DNA from: Lysinibacillus fusiformis
Lineage (GTDB): Bacteria; Bacillota; Bacilli; Bacillales_A; Planococcaceae
Assembly: GCF_002845985.1 (NCBI RefSeq)
Contig: NZ_PDFK01000003.1
Location: forward strand, 558,001 to 622,000
DNA: 64,000 nt
Reading direction: 5' to 3'
In this document: positions 1-7,890 of the stretch, one piece after another
Position numbering within the stretch: position 1 is the stretch's first letter
How the letters are laid out: each line of letters starts with the position of its first letter
The notes under the pieces: generated by a model
The model's input: the letters and a program-made list of their open reading frames with translations, nothing else
What the model was told of the DNA's origin: nothing
The model's database searches: none
Translations under genes and position numbers: made by a program

Positions 1-58
1 CATCTGGATAGTCAAGCAATTCCATGATGGAAGCCATTATCCAAAAATCATAGGTCAC
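1..58 (-). CDS. Partial CDS, N-terminus only, runs off left edge
   Basis: An open frame enters from the minus strand and leaves the window at base 1. It begins at GTG (58-56), preceded at about 9 nt by GGGAGG; an in-frame TTG at 64-62 is too close to that site. The 19 visible residues start VTYDFWIMASIMELL. It lies 20 nt after the DUF4259 gene on the same strand, so it is probably its operon partner. Too little is visible to name a family. Confidence 0.45.
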   Translation of the reverse strand, partial: MTYDFWIMASIMELLDYPD

Positions 59-77
59 TTCCAATGACCTCCCTTTT

Positions 78-545
78 TTATTGCTGCAAACAGCTGATTT
101 CTTGTTCAATCCTTTGTATAAGATAGGCTAGATTCGACTGCCATTCTAGCCAACTCTCGGACTCTCTCCATAGTTCTGTCATTTCTCTCCCTCCATGCTG
201 ATCAGGCTTTTCATCTTGAATGTCCTTTAGATACTGTAAAATAAATGTCAAAGAGTCTTCATTTGCTGTCCAGTGCACTTGTACATTCTTACTTTCGTAA
301 CCATAGATTTGACCTGTATCAAGATATTGGCAATAAAGCTCTGCCAGTGCCATAGCGCTAATATCGTAGAAAAAATCGATATCCTCAAAGTTGTCTCCAA
401 AAAAGCCTTTATTTTTCATCATCTGGACAATGCTCCACAAGGTAATCTGACTCGATTCTTTGTGATGCTTCATAAAATCTTGTAAAAAGCCCACTACATC
501 CAAACCTTCGTCACTTTCCAATGCTTTGTATCCCCATGCACCCAT
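78..545 (-). CDS. DUF4259 domain protein
   Basis: The 155-residue protein opens with MGAWGYKALESDEGLD, the signature start of the DUF4259 family (MGAWG....D.ALD). It has no signal peptide or membrane segment and is acidic, so it is probably cytoplasmic. DUF4259 proteins are often found among immunity-protein gene rows, but their biochemical function is unknown. It is the first of two closely spaced minus-strand genes (the next starts 20 nt later). The ATG at 545 has a GGGAGAAG/AGGGA purine stretch upstream. A role as an immunity protein is inferred from the neighbours (ankyrin/DUF4274 and SUFU proteins at 1.6-5.1 kb) and is not shown by the sequence. Confidence 0.75.
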   Translation of the reverse strand: MGAWGYKALESDEGLDVVGFLQDFMKHHKESSQITLWSIVQMMKNKGFFGDNFEDIDFFYDISAMALAELYCQYLDTGQIYGYESKNVQVHWTANEDSLTFILQYLKDIQDEKPDQHGGREMTELWRESESWLEWQSNLAYLIQRIEQEISCLQQ

Positions 546-768
546 TTCCCTACACTTCTCCCTTCATCTATCTAATTAAAGCTTTTCGCAACCATTTGTA
601 TTTAAAATTAGCACACCATCAGCGCACATTACTAGGGGGCGTCTCCCAATGAACATGTCCACAGCAAACGATCAAATTAGAAGCATGCTAGAGCTCGTTC
701 CATATGGTTGCGCTATCAGGATTGTCTAACAGAATATTGTCTTATGAGTTGGCGTAGCTAGTCCAAAT

Positions 769-1569
769 TTACAGATAGGAGCCAAAGTAAAACTGCATCT
801 TATCTTGCGAATAGCCATCTTGTCCTCTCCAGGTAGCCATTGACATAAAATCCGTTCCACGTCCACGCTCCTTGCGATAATCATCCTGTGATACTAGTAA
901 ACCAGCATAGCCCCAGATTTCCATCACAGCATCTCGTTCATATTGATTGGACTTAAAAACATCCTTCCAACGCTTCTCCAGCTGTCTAGCTGCATCCGTC
1001 TCATTACAGGATTCTATTGCCGCTATCATCTGTTTTACTATCATTATATCTTCCTCACACACCGTAAACGTCTCTTGTTCTTTCACTAAACATTCTAAAT
1101 CTAGCAAACAATATAAGAGCCAATTGAGACGAACACCTCCCCACTTCATTCGTTCAAAATTAAGCACATTTAAATCTTCATTTACATATTCTTCATTTGA
1201 CATGATTTTCTGCTCATTACAGTACCCACAGCCACTATAGGATACTAATGTAACAGGTCGCTCATGATACGTGTGGATTAGTAGGTCATGGGTAAGAGCC
1301 CAGCTGGATAAGGCACTGCGCAAATATACTTTACGCGTCGATAAGCTATGCAAAAATGCTGTCACCACAAGCTCCTTTGTTACACCTTCTTCATGAAGAT
1401 GTCGTAACCTCTGTACACATTCATCATGAGTAATGGTTAATCGGTCAAACATCAAGCCCTTACTTTTGGCATACTGAAAATCTTCTTCTGTATAAGTATA
1501 TCCGCCTGACCGCCATCTACCTGATTGCCAATAGGTTTGCATTAAAATTTTTTTTGCTTTCTGATCCAT
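769..1569 (-). CDS. Hypothetical protein with a CGYC motif
   Basis: This encodes about 266 residues; I do not recognise the family. The longer frame opens with GTG at 1593, inside the upstream ankyrin gene. The ATG at 1569 (MDQKAKKIL) sits 8 nt after GAGGAA and 13 nt after the upstream stop, so it is preferred. The protein is soluble and rich in Trp and Tyr, with a CGYC pair near residue 113 that could bind metal or form a disulphide. It appears translationally linked to the ankyrin/DUF4274 gene just upstream. Context suggests another accessory or immunity-type protein; no function is assigned. Confidence 0.7.
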   Translation of the reverse strand: MDQKAKKILMQTYWQSGRWRSGGYTYTEEDFQYAKSKGLMFDRLTITHDECVQRLRHLHEEGVTKELVVTAFLHSLSTRKVYLRSALSSWALTHDLLIHTYHERPVTLVSYSGCGYCNEQKIMSNEEYVNEDLNVLNFERMKWGGVRLNWLLYCLLDLECLVKEQETFTVCEEDIMIVKQMIAAIESCNETDAARQLEKRWKDVFKSNQYERDAVMEIWGYAGLLVSQDDYRKERGRGTDFMSMATWRGQDGYSQDKMQFYFGSYL

Positions 1570-1582
1570 TGCACATTCCTCA

Positions 1583-2287
1583 CTATCTATCACAGAATTT
1601 CAACTTTTCCTGTAGTATTTCTGCCATCTCTTTCCATGGTCGTTTCCAATAGGAGCTCGCTAGTTCTTCTTCTGTTTGTTCTAGCCAATACTCGCCTTCC
1701 ATCAGTTCAAACATGTCCACCATGGTTATAGGTGCACATACTGGATTGGCTAACGCTGCAAGCATGGGCTCTGGTCCATCATCCCAATTATAGCCATTCA
1801 CAATGGCATGCAAAATGACAGCTGATGACACCTTACTTATTTCATGGCACATTGTATCAAGGGATTCCTCATATAAAATGGACTCCACTTGCAGCTGTTC
1901 TGCTGCCTGCAAGGTCAGTCGAATGGCTCCAGGCGTATCCAGCAATAAATCCGCAATCCCTCTATGGTCTCTTGCTGCATACCAAGCTGTAGCGGTAATC
2001 CCCTCAGGCGCCTGTAAATCTACACCTTCAGCAAGCAGTAATGAAAGTACCTCTGCTTGCTTAAATTTTACAGCCTTTTTAAGCGCCGTATCACCTAGCT
2101 TATCTCGTGCCTCTAAATCAATATTTTGTGCCAATAGCAGCTTGATTCCTTCAAGTGGCATTCGATTTGTTAGGAAAAGCATTAACGGTGTTCTACCACG
2201 TACATCCCGCTCATTGACATCCAGCTTGCTTACCGCCTCTCGCACGTGCTCAATATCCTTAGTTTTACACACCTTCGCCCATTCCAT
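1583..2287 (-). CDS. Ankyrin-repeat protein with C-terminal DUF4274-like domain
   Basis: The 234-residue soluble protein has about three ankyrin repeats over residues 15-120. Repeat signatures include DVRGRTPLMLFL, DKLGDTALKKAV and GITATAWYAA. The C-terminal half (about 130-215) contains NGYNWDDGPEPMLAAL, which resembles DUF4274, a domain I recall fused to ankyrins. ATG at 2287 follows AAGGAGGGC. The gene lies 15 nt downstream of the 553-residue protein gene and upstream of the 266-residue one, forming a compact operon. Ankyrin and DUF4274 proteins often act by protein-protein binding, and in Bacillales they are frequent in toxin-immunity rows. That role is inferred here from position. Confidence 0.75.
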   Translation of the reverse strand: MEWAKVCKTKDIEHVREAVSKLDVNERDVRGRTPLMLFLTNRMPLEGIKLLLAQNIDLEARDKLGDTALKKAVKFKQAEVLSLLLAEGVDLQAPEGITATAWYAARDHRGIADLLLDTPGAIRLTLQAAEQLQVESILYEESLDTMCHEISKVSSAVILHAIVNGYNWDDGPEPMLAALANPVCAPITMVDMFELMEGEYWLEQTEEELASSYWKRPWKEMAEILQEKLKFCDR

Positions 2288-2302
2288 TTAACTGCCCTCC
2301 TT

Positions 2303-3964
2303 TCATAAATCCATCCATTGCAATAATTTCTGCAGCTCATTTTTCATCGGTGCTTCTTCTTGCTTTAGACGTTGTGCGATCTTCTTGGAACTACCAAATA
2401 TTCGATATAAAATAAATGCACGCTGGTAGTCTTCTTTTTTCTCCAGTTCTTGCACAAGTGCCGTAAGTAAGTCTAACCCCTTGATGTCCATGCCCTTTAA
2501 TGGCTTAGCCGACTCACTCCCACCTAATAGAATAGCTACGAACACAGGCATCACCTCCACTGCTAGGCCATGTACCTCCTGAAAAGCCTCGGCATAAGCA
2601 TCCTGCACAGATTGATGCTCTGTATCCACTAGTGCCATATAATGTTCAACGAGCGGGAAATAAGCCTTACTATAAAGACCTAAACCAAAGACCGCGTAGG
2701 TGCCAGGCATCGCTGATTTTTCGCTCGGCTCGACATCCTGATACCATGCAAATTCCTCCATAGCAATCTGTGCATAATCCGCTACTAACGGAAAAAGGCT
2801 AGGATATTCAAGGCAATTGGCAAAAAACTGATGGAGCTTTGACTTGGCTAACTTTTTAACAGGAAGGTAATTTTTCACTTTACTCTTGAAGGTTAGCTTA
2901 TAGCCCTTTGGAAAACCTTCCTGCAACAGTTGAATGATATAATGAAGCGCTTCACGATAAGCCGCTTCCTCTTCAACTATTACTCGTATATCAATTGTTT
3001 GTAAAACATCATTTGCTTGCCCTTGGAACATCTCACGCTTCCGCATACTTTCAAAACGACCGCTTCCTTTTTGCAAATAATCAACAGCTTGCTGTGAGCC
3101 CAGCTGTTTGGCAAGCTCAAGATACTTTAAACAGGTAGCTGGATCTTTTTGACCAATTTTCAATGCTACATAAAGAAAGAAATTTAGCCTTTCCTGCTCC
3201 AGTTGCTGTACCATATCCTCAGTTTTCAGCACCCACTCTTGGATATAATCCCCTGTTTGTTTAAAATAGTACGGTAAAAATTGTTTCTCTGCCCAGTGCT
3301 TAAACGCCATTGTATAATAATGAATCCATTGGTCTAGACGCTCTTTATTGGCACGATGTTTTACTTCTAGTTGACAAATAAGTGGTTCGATTTCACTGGC
3401 TGACTGATGAAAAAAATGCGGATTGACTAAATACTGTGCAAAGAAAAATTCATCATGATCACTTGGTCGTATAGGTAGCTCAGCCATTACCTTTGTTTCA
3501 ATAAATGTAGCCAGCTGCTCTTTCACTAACGCTAGCTTATGATCATGGAGAAGCTTTTTCTGATAGCTAAGCATCGTCCCGTCATGCTCAAATTCAAGGA
3601 CTACTTGAAAATGGTAATCAAAAAATCGGAAACCATATTGCTCGGATTGAAACAACGTCTCCATTTTTGTACAGAGAGCCGAAAAAAGCTCCTCTATCTG
3701 ATTTACTTTGGTAAACTCCTGTATGTATGGACCTGCTTCTACCCTATAGGCACTATCACTCCAACTAAATGGCTCATAGACATCAATAAAGATATTGCCA
3801 TTAGGACTTTTCCCTTTTTTCCAGGCAACTTTTAAATAATGAAAGACACCTGCTTGTAATTTACTTTGTTCTTTTAAGTCCATTATCCGTTTACTTTCTT
3901 GTTGATAAACAGCTGTGAGTTGTTCCCACACAGCTGCTAGAAAATGTTCTACACACTGTTGCAA
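2303..3964 (-). CDS. Hypothetical 553-residue soluble protein (possibly DUF6138-like)
   Basis: A long alpha-helical, soluble protein with no signal peptide or membrane segment. The start is TTG at 3964 with GGGAGGGTGAG upstream. It contains helix-pair stretches around residues 270-300 (FLYVALKIGQ, CLKYLELAKQLGS) that look like solenoid or Sel1-type repeats but are too few to call a domain. It may belong to a DUF6138-type family known from Bacilli, but I cannot confirm this. It heads the operon continuing into the ankyrin/DUF4274 gene (15 nt gap) and is separated from the upstream SUFU gene by a terminator hairpin. Confidence 0.65.
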   Translation of the reverse strand: MQQCVEHFLAAVWEQLTAVYQQESKRIMDLKEQSKLQAGVFHYLKVAWKKGKSPNGNIFIDVYEPFSWSDSAYRVEAGPYIQEFTKVNQIEELFSALCTKMETLFQSEQYGFRFFDYHFQVVLEFEHDGTMLSYQKKLLHDHKLALVKEQLATFIETKVMAELPIRPSDHDEFFFAQYLVNPHFFHQSASEIEPLICQLEVKHRANKERLDQWIHYYTMAFKHWAEKQFLPYYFKQTGDYIQEWVLKTEDMVQQLEQERLNFFLYVALKIGQKDPATCLKYLELAKQLGSQQAVDYLQKGSGRFESMRKREMFQGQANDVLQTIDIRVIVEEEAAYREALHYIIQLLQEGFPKGYKLTFKSKVKNYLPVKKLAKSKLHQFFANCLEYPSLFPLVADYAQIAMEEFAWYQDVEPSEKSAMPGTYAVFGLGLYSKAYFPLVEHYMALVDTEHQSVQDAYAEAFQEVHGLAVEVMPVFVAILLGGSESAKPLKGMDIKGLDLLTALVQELEKKEDYQRAFILYRIFGSSKKIAQRLKQEEAPMKNELQKLLQWMDL

Positions 3965-3997
3965 TGTCTCACCCTCCCTTTCTACTTTTAGAGAAAA

Positions 3998-4027
3998 ATC
4001 TCCCGCTAAAAAGCCTTAGCGAGAGAT
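3998..4027 (-). terminator. Rho-independent terminator after SUFU gene
   Basis: The inverted repeat ATCTC-CCGCTAA / TTAGCG-A-GAGAT has a 6-nt loop. On the minus strand it is followed by TTTTT. It lies 6 nt beyond the stop of the SUFU gene and separates it from the next gene. Confidence 0.75.
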
Positions 4028-4032
4028 CAATC

Positions 4033-5094
4033 TTATCCGATTGTTTTCACAACCGCTCCTTCTTGATTTTTAATATGTGTTTTCAAAATTTGAAAGCTTA
4101 CACCTGCTAAAGAAGACACAGTGAATTGGCTTTCTTGTGGCACTAGCTTTTGACTTAATTCTTCTACCGCTGCCCTGTTCAATGAAATGGTAATTTCCTG
4201 TCCATCCTCACGATAGCCAACTTGGGAATCCGCTTTAAATTGGATTGTTATTTGTTGTCCGACTAAGCTTAGGTTTTTATCTTTTAAAATACGCCCACGT
4301 AGTAATTTACTAATGACCTCTGCCTGTTTCGCCCCGAGTTGAATAACATTGGACTGTTTGTTAAACCAACCTTTTTTCCCAATCTCCCAAGCGAGCTGGT
4401 CTACAAAAAGAAAACCCGTATTGGAGCCATCTTCCTCCATTCCTTGCTCAACTGCTGCGACAACTTCTTGATTTTGCAGGAGAGAATTACGTGTTAAATC
4501 CGTAATATAGCTTGGTATTTGCTCAATACCAGCCTCTAGCACCCCAAGTGTATTCCACGTCTGCATCGCTTCTAGCTCATCCTCTGAAATACCAACCATT
4601 TGAATAAACTCCATTTTTCCATTTGGTGTATTTATTTCAGCAAGCTGTGGATCATATGTGAAGGCGAGTGCGGTTAATTGCGTGTCAGCATCAAGACAGA
4701 TGGGTCCATTTGCATCTAAATAATCCCCTGCTCTAAAAACATTGCCACTATTAAAGACATATCTGCCCATATTTTGCAGTAAATTTAAAGCCCAAGCAGG
4801 TGGCTCCTCTTCATTCTCGTTGCGTACTAAGCGAAATGTCAGCTCAAATCCATACCCACTATATTCTTGATTGTCAAATTCTTTTTCATATAATTCCGAG
4901 AAACCATATGTAACAAAATGCCAATGCGGAATCGGGGTTTCACTTTTATATGCACTTATCCCATCTAAAGGATCTTGTCCTCCTAGCGAGTAGGGAATCA
5001 TGGTTCCGTAATGCATTGGCTCCTGCTCACTATACACCTGTCTTAATGCCTGATCAATCGCATCCCAACCAACTGCTGTTAGTTCTTCACTCAT
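4033..5094 (-). CDS. Suppressor-of-fused (SUFU) family protein
   Basis: In this 353-residue protein, residues about 20-190 carry SUFU-domain hallmarks: DPLDGISAYKSETPIPHWHFVTYGFSELY, then a YGFELTFRL strand, then WALNLLQNMGRYVF. The C-terminal ~150 residues are an extension rich in beta strands (ITIQFKADSQVGYREDGQEI). Bacterial SUFU proteins are proposed from comparative genomics to be immunity proteins against polymorphic toxins. No toxin is visible in this window. ATG at 5094 has AAGGAGGATATATAG upstream. It is transcribed alone, being flanked by terminators at 3998-4027 and 5251-5306. Confidence 0.88.
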   Translation of the reverse strand: MSEELTAVGWDAIDQALRQVYSEQEPMHYGTMIPYSLGGQDPLDGISAYKSETPIPHWHFVTYGFSELYEKEFDNQEYSGYGFELTFRLVRNENEEEPPAWALNLLQNMGRYVFNSGNVFRAGDYLDANGPICLDADTQLTALAFTYDPQLAEINTPNGKMEFIQMVGISEDELEAMQTWNTLGVLEAGIEQIPSYITDLTRNSLLQNQEVVAAVEQGMEEDGSNTGFLFVDQLAWEIGKKGWFNKQSNVIQLGAKQAEVISKLLRGRILKDKNLSLVGQQITIQFKADSQVGYREDGQEITISLNRAAVEELSQKLVPQESQFTVSSLAGVSFQILKTHIKNQEGAVVKTIG

Positions 5095-5250
5095 CTATAT
5101 ATCCTCCTTGCTGATGATTCAATCGTTACACATACGTACCTAGTATTTATGATAGCAATTTTATGGTAGTACTTTAACAGGAATAGGACTTATTTTCAGC
5201 TTTCCAGCAATTAGGTGTATGGTCATCCTATATGAGGTAAATATTACTAA

Positions 5251-5306
5251 TAAAAAATCAGCAGGCAATCTTCTATTTTACGAAAAAATAAAATGGAAGA
5301 TTGCCT
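5251..5306 (-). terminator. Rho-independent terminator after papain-like peptidase gene
   Basis: A long stem (AGGCAATCTTCTATTTTA / TAAAATGGAAGATTGCCT, one mismatch) with an 8-nt loop. The minus-strand T run lies at 5252-5257. It sits between the peptidase-like gene (ends 5372) and the SUFU gene. Confidence 0.75.
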
Positions 5307-5371
5307 ACCTGATTCAATATATTGATATTAATACGTAATGAAAGGCATTTATAGATTGGAGTATGTCTTCG

Positions 5372-5920
5372 TTAGCCATACAGCATAACTGGCTCACGAG
5401 TAGCTTGTAAATAGTCTGCTAGTTTTCCAGCAAACACTTTTTCTAAATATGGTAATTGTGCTAGGCAATGAGGCGTCATTAATGCTGGATTTTGATAGAT
5501 TTTTAGACCACCCACTTTTAATAGCGTCGCTACAAATTGGGAACAAAAATAAGCACGCTCACGTCTCACTTCCTTTTGCATCACCACACCAAAAAGACCG
5601 ATAAAATTATATTTATAGCGATCCCGATTCCAATACATATAGCGCACAATTTTCATCATCTCTAAATATTGATAATGGGATATCCGACAACGATAAATGA
5701 CACAATCGGCAGACTCAAATAGGCCTCTTTCTGCATCCTCTCGTAAAAAGCCCCCACTTAACGGATTGTTTAATTGCCTTCGACCAAAGCTATACATCTC
5801 AGAAAGCCCCTCATCAAAGGCTATGGATGCATGATTCATCTCTTTGCCCGTATACATGCCTATCGCTTTCGATAGTAATGTCCCTGTTTTAGTTAATACT
5901 ATGTAAATCGTATGTGCCAT
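5372..5920 (-). CDS. Papain-like (NlpC/P60 or YiiX-type) putative cysteine hydrolase
   Basis: The 182-residue protein has a His in NHASIAFDE (about residue 28) and a Cys in YFCSQFVATLL (about residue 130). This is the His-before-Cys order of circularly permuted NlpC/P60-like (YiiX/YebB) hydrolases. Substrates of that group are usually cell-wall peptides or lipids; none can be assigned here. The frame extends to 6016, but the ATG at 5920 follows GGAG...AGGTGA and begins MAHTIYIVLTKTGTLLS, typical of the family, so it is chosen. There is no signal peptide. It is probably monocistronic, followed by the hairpin at 5251-5306. Confidence 0.65.
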   Translation of the reverse strand: MAHTIYIVLTKTGTLLSKAIGMYTGKEMNHASIAFDEGLSEMYSFGRRQLNNPLSGGFLREDAERGLFESADCVIYRCRISHYQYLEMMKIVRYMYWNRDRYKYNFIGLFGVVMQKEVRRERAYFCSQFVATLLKVGGLKIYQNPALMTPHCLAQLPYLEKVFAGKLADYLQATREPVMLYG

Positions 5921-6303
5921 ATCTTCACCTACTCCAATATTCTCTCTCCTACTACCAATACGTTTTAAATCTTCAAATGGTTTCGTGAATTTCCTTTTTT
6001 TAATAAGTATACACAACGAATCTTAAATATTTCCTTAGTAGAACCTGAAGTTTTTCTTAAGATTTAGTTTTATGGGGGTGTATTTAGAATTGAATAGGTA
6101 CGTTGAAATCAAGATTTCTATGATTTTTTTACTACCTTTATTTATATGAATTTAATTGTATTCTTATGTGGGGTATATTTGGAATCTGGAGACTTAATGC
6201 GGTTGCGATTTCCTCTAAGTTGAGTTCATCTCCCTTACATAGAATGTTCGTTCGCACATACGATAGAATATGTATTAGCAAGATAAAATTTATGGAATTA
6301 ATT
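5921..6303. other. AT-rich gap without a convincing gene
   Basis: No frame with a credible start and ribosome site was found. An 8-bp inverted repeat (AATCTTAA...TTAAGATT, about 6019-6066) has a long loop and no clear function. Confidence 0.5.
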
Positions 6304-6340
6304 AAACCAGGTACTCAATTTAACGAGAACCTGGTTTTTT
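6304..6340. terminator. Bidirectional terminator overlapping the end of a small gene
   Basis: AAACCAGGT / ACCTGGTTT with a 16-nt loop and a T6 run on the plus strand. The stop codon of the small minus-strand membrane-protein gene (6320-6322) lies in the loop, so the stem also encodes its last codons. Confidence 0.7.
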
Positions 6341-6514
6341 AATATTTTCATATTTAAATTTAAAATACATATGTAGAATAACAGAAATTATTAATCCTGC
6401 TCCGCAAACTATGTAATTGAATGTAGATGATAATGAAAAGGTTTTTGAAACTATAAAAAAAACTACAAAATATAGTAATATAAAAATTGAAGCTATTTGC
6501 CTACCAGTACTCAT
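6320..6514 (-). CDS. Small two-TM membrane protein
   Basis: A 64-residue protein with two hydrophobic segments (about 8-27 and 34-53) joined by a short loop and a basic tail (KFKYENIKKPGSR). ATG at 6514 (MSTGRQIAS) has AGGAAG 8 nt upstream; the GTG at 6523 has no ribosome site. No family is recognised. It ends inside a terminator hairpin and appears monocistronic. Confidence 0.6.
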   Translation of the reverse strand: MSTGRQIASIFILLYFVVFFIVSKTFSLSSTFNYIVCGAGLIISVILHMYFKFKYENIKKPGSR

Positions 6515-6709
6515 AAAAATCACTTCCTAAAATTAATATCGTTCAAATTTCTAAATTAAAATTGAAATTTTTTTTCGTAAAATGACTATTCTTATCTTTT
6601 CCATAGTTAATTTTATAGATTTTGTATAAAACGGCTTTTGAATCTATTATTTTATTTTGATGAATCAGTTGAAAGGTCCAGGTACCTTCTAATAAATTAG
6701 GCGTAATTT

Positions 6710-7159
6710 TTAATCCTGCATAATAAATTCGTTCACCATTTTTTTATTCCTCATTAAGCACTCACAGTCCACAAAATGCAATTTTCCTTCTGGGTTAATT
6801 ATTTGAAAAATAACCGCAGAGTCCTCGGTTATATTTTTTAAGTTTGCCGTATAACAAATTGCTGAATCTAAGGTTGAAAATACTTTTGTTTTATTTATTA
6901 CTTCAAAAGTGTTATTATTCAAATCTTTTCCTGTACTCGAATTGTTTACAACCACTTTATTTATTGGCTGGGTTAATAAGTCTTCAATATACGAAAAATT
7001 CATCTCATCAATAACATGAATACGATAGCAGTTAGGATCACAAACCCAAAATTGATCATTAATAATAAAAGAAAAGTATTCAACCTTACTTAATATTGAA
7101 TTTTGATATGTAGGAATTAACCAAAGTAGACCATTTTCACTAACTAATTCTAAAGTCAC
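6710..7159 (-). CDS. Hypothetical protein, start uncertain
   Basis: A 149-residue frame with no recognisable domain and no signal peptide or TM segment. Only a GTG at 7159 is available, with a TGA directly before it and no good Shine-Dalgarno. The gene may be 5'-truncated, or its true N-terminus may be frame-shifted away: a separate frame starting with ATG at about 7211 overlaps it. Base composition is very AT-rich (many Asn, Ile and Lys codons). Expression is doubtful. Confidence 0.4.
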   Translation of the reverse strand: MTLELVSENGLLWLIPTYQNSILSKVEYFSFIINDQFWVCDPNCYRIHVIDEMNFSYIEDLLTQPINKVVVNNSSTGKDLNNNTFEVINKTKVFSTLDSAICYTANLKNITEDSAVIFQIINPEGKLHFVDCECLMRNKKMVNEFIMQD

Positions 7160-7288
7160 TCAGATGCAGTGAACCATAAAGTTGAACTATAACTACAATG
7201 AATTTCTTCATTTTATTTTAGTTGACTGCACTACATCCAAGTTTCACTAGGCATAGCTACGGTCAAATCGCTAATATCAACCTTATTA

Positions 7289-7301
7289 TTAACTGATTAA
7301 C
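7289..7301. promoter_or_regulatory. Upstream operator half of MarR/AdcR-like control region
   Basis: TTAACTGATTAAC matches the downstream operator at 7366-7379, read on the other strand, at 12 of 13 positions. It lies about 29 bp upstream of the -35 element. Confidence 0.55.
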
Positions 7302-7329
7302 TATTAAATAACCTCGTTAAATACACCTG

Positions 7330-7358
7330 TTGACATAAATAAAAATAAAATATAAAAT
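7330..7358 (+). promoter_or_regulatory. Sigma-A promoter of marR-MFS operon
   Basis: A consensus TTGACA (7330-7335), a 17-nt spacer, then TAAAAT (7353-7358). It is flanked on both sides by near-identical palindromic boxes, which suggests autorepression. Confidence 0.7.
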
Positions 7359-7365
7359 TGAAATT

Positions 7366-7379
7366 GTTAACCAGTTAAC
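7366..7379. promoter_or_regulatory. Palindromic operator resembling an AdcR/ZitR box
   Basis: The perfect palindrome-type site GTTAACCAGTTAAC lies around the expected transcription start. Its core TTAACCAGTTAA fits the TTAACYRGTTAA consensus I recall for the zinc regulators AdcR/ZitR. Confidence 0.6.
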
Positions 7380-7407
7380 TAAAATAAAATAAGGCTAGGT
7401 GACACAA

Positions 7408-7869
7408 ATGGAGAAAAAAAATGATGTTATAGAAGCTTTGCAACGATTAATTACAGAAAGAGAATCGGCTGACAGAAGAAGAAAAGGAATGAAAGTCAGT
7501 CAGGAGGAAGCAATTGTTTCAGATTGGACATTGACACAATTACACATTGTTGCAGCAATTAAAGAGAAAGGAAAGGCGAATAACATCACACTCTCAGAAA
7601 CTTTAAATGTTTCGAAACCAGCGATTACAAAAGCAGTAAAAAAGCTATTAGAGCATAATATCCTTGAAAAAATGCAGCAAGAAGATAATAAAAAGGAAGT
7701 ATATTATATGCTAACAAAATCAGGGGAGATGCTTGCGCTTATCCACCATCAATTACATGAGCAGGCAAAAAATCGTTACTTAAGTATCCTTAATGATTTT
7801 AACACTTCGGAATTAGAGACAATTATTCGATTTTTAAACGCTATTACCGAAAACATGAAGTCACATTAA
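7408..7869 (+). CDS. MarR-family regulator, AdcR/ZitR-like
   Basis: A 153-residue winged-helix regulator with the helix-turn-helix at ITLSETLNVSKPAITKAVKKL (about 56-80) and wing at NKKEVYYMLT. Several features recall the zinc sensor AdcR: the WTLTQLHI entry to helix 2, LNVS.PAITKAVK, and the HHQLHE stretch (about 116-121) where AdcR has its HxxxH metal ligands. The AdcR Glu of the TQEH motif is Leu here, so metal sensing is uncertain. The ATG at 7408 is 5 nt after AGGTGA; the GTG at 7399 is inside that site. It probably represses itself and the MFS gene 21 nt downstream through the two TTAAC-type boxes. Confidence 0.85.
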   Translation: MEKKNDVIEALQRLITERESADRRRKGMKVSQEEAIVSDWTLTQLHIVAAIKEKGKANNITLSETLNVSKPAITKAVKKLLEHNILEKMQQEDNKKEVYYMLTKSGEMLALIHHQLHEQAKNRYLSILNDFNTSELETIIRFLNAITENMKSH

Positions 7870-7890
7870 AGCTGTAAAAGGAGAATGTAT

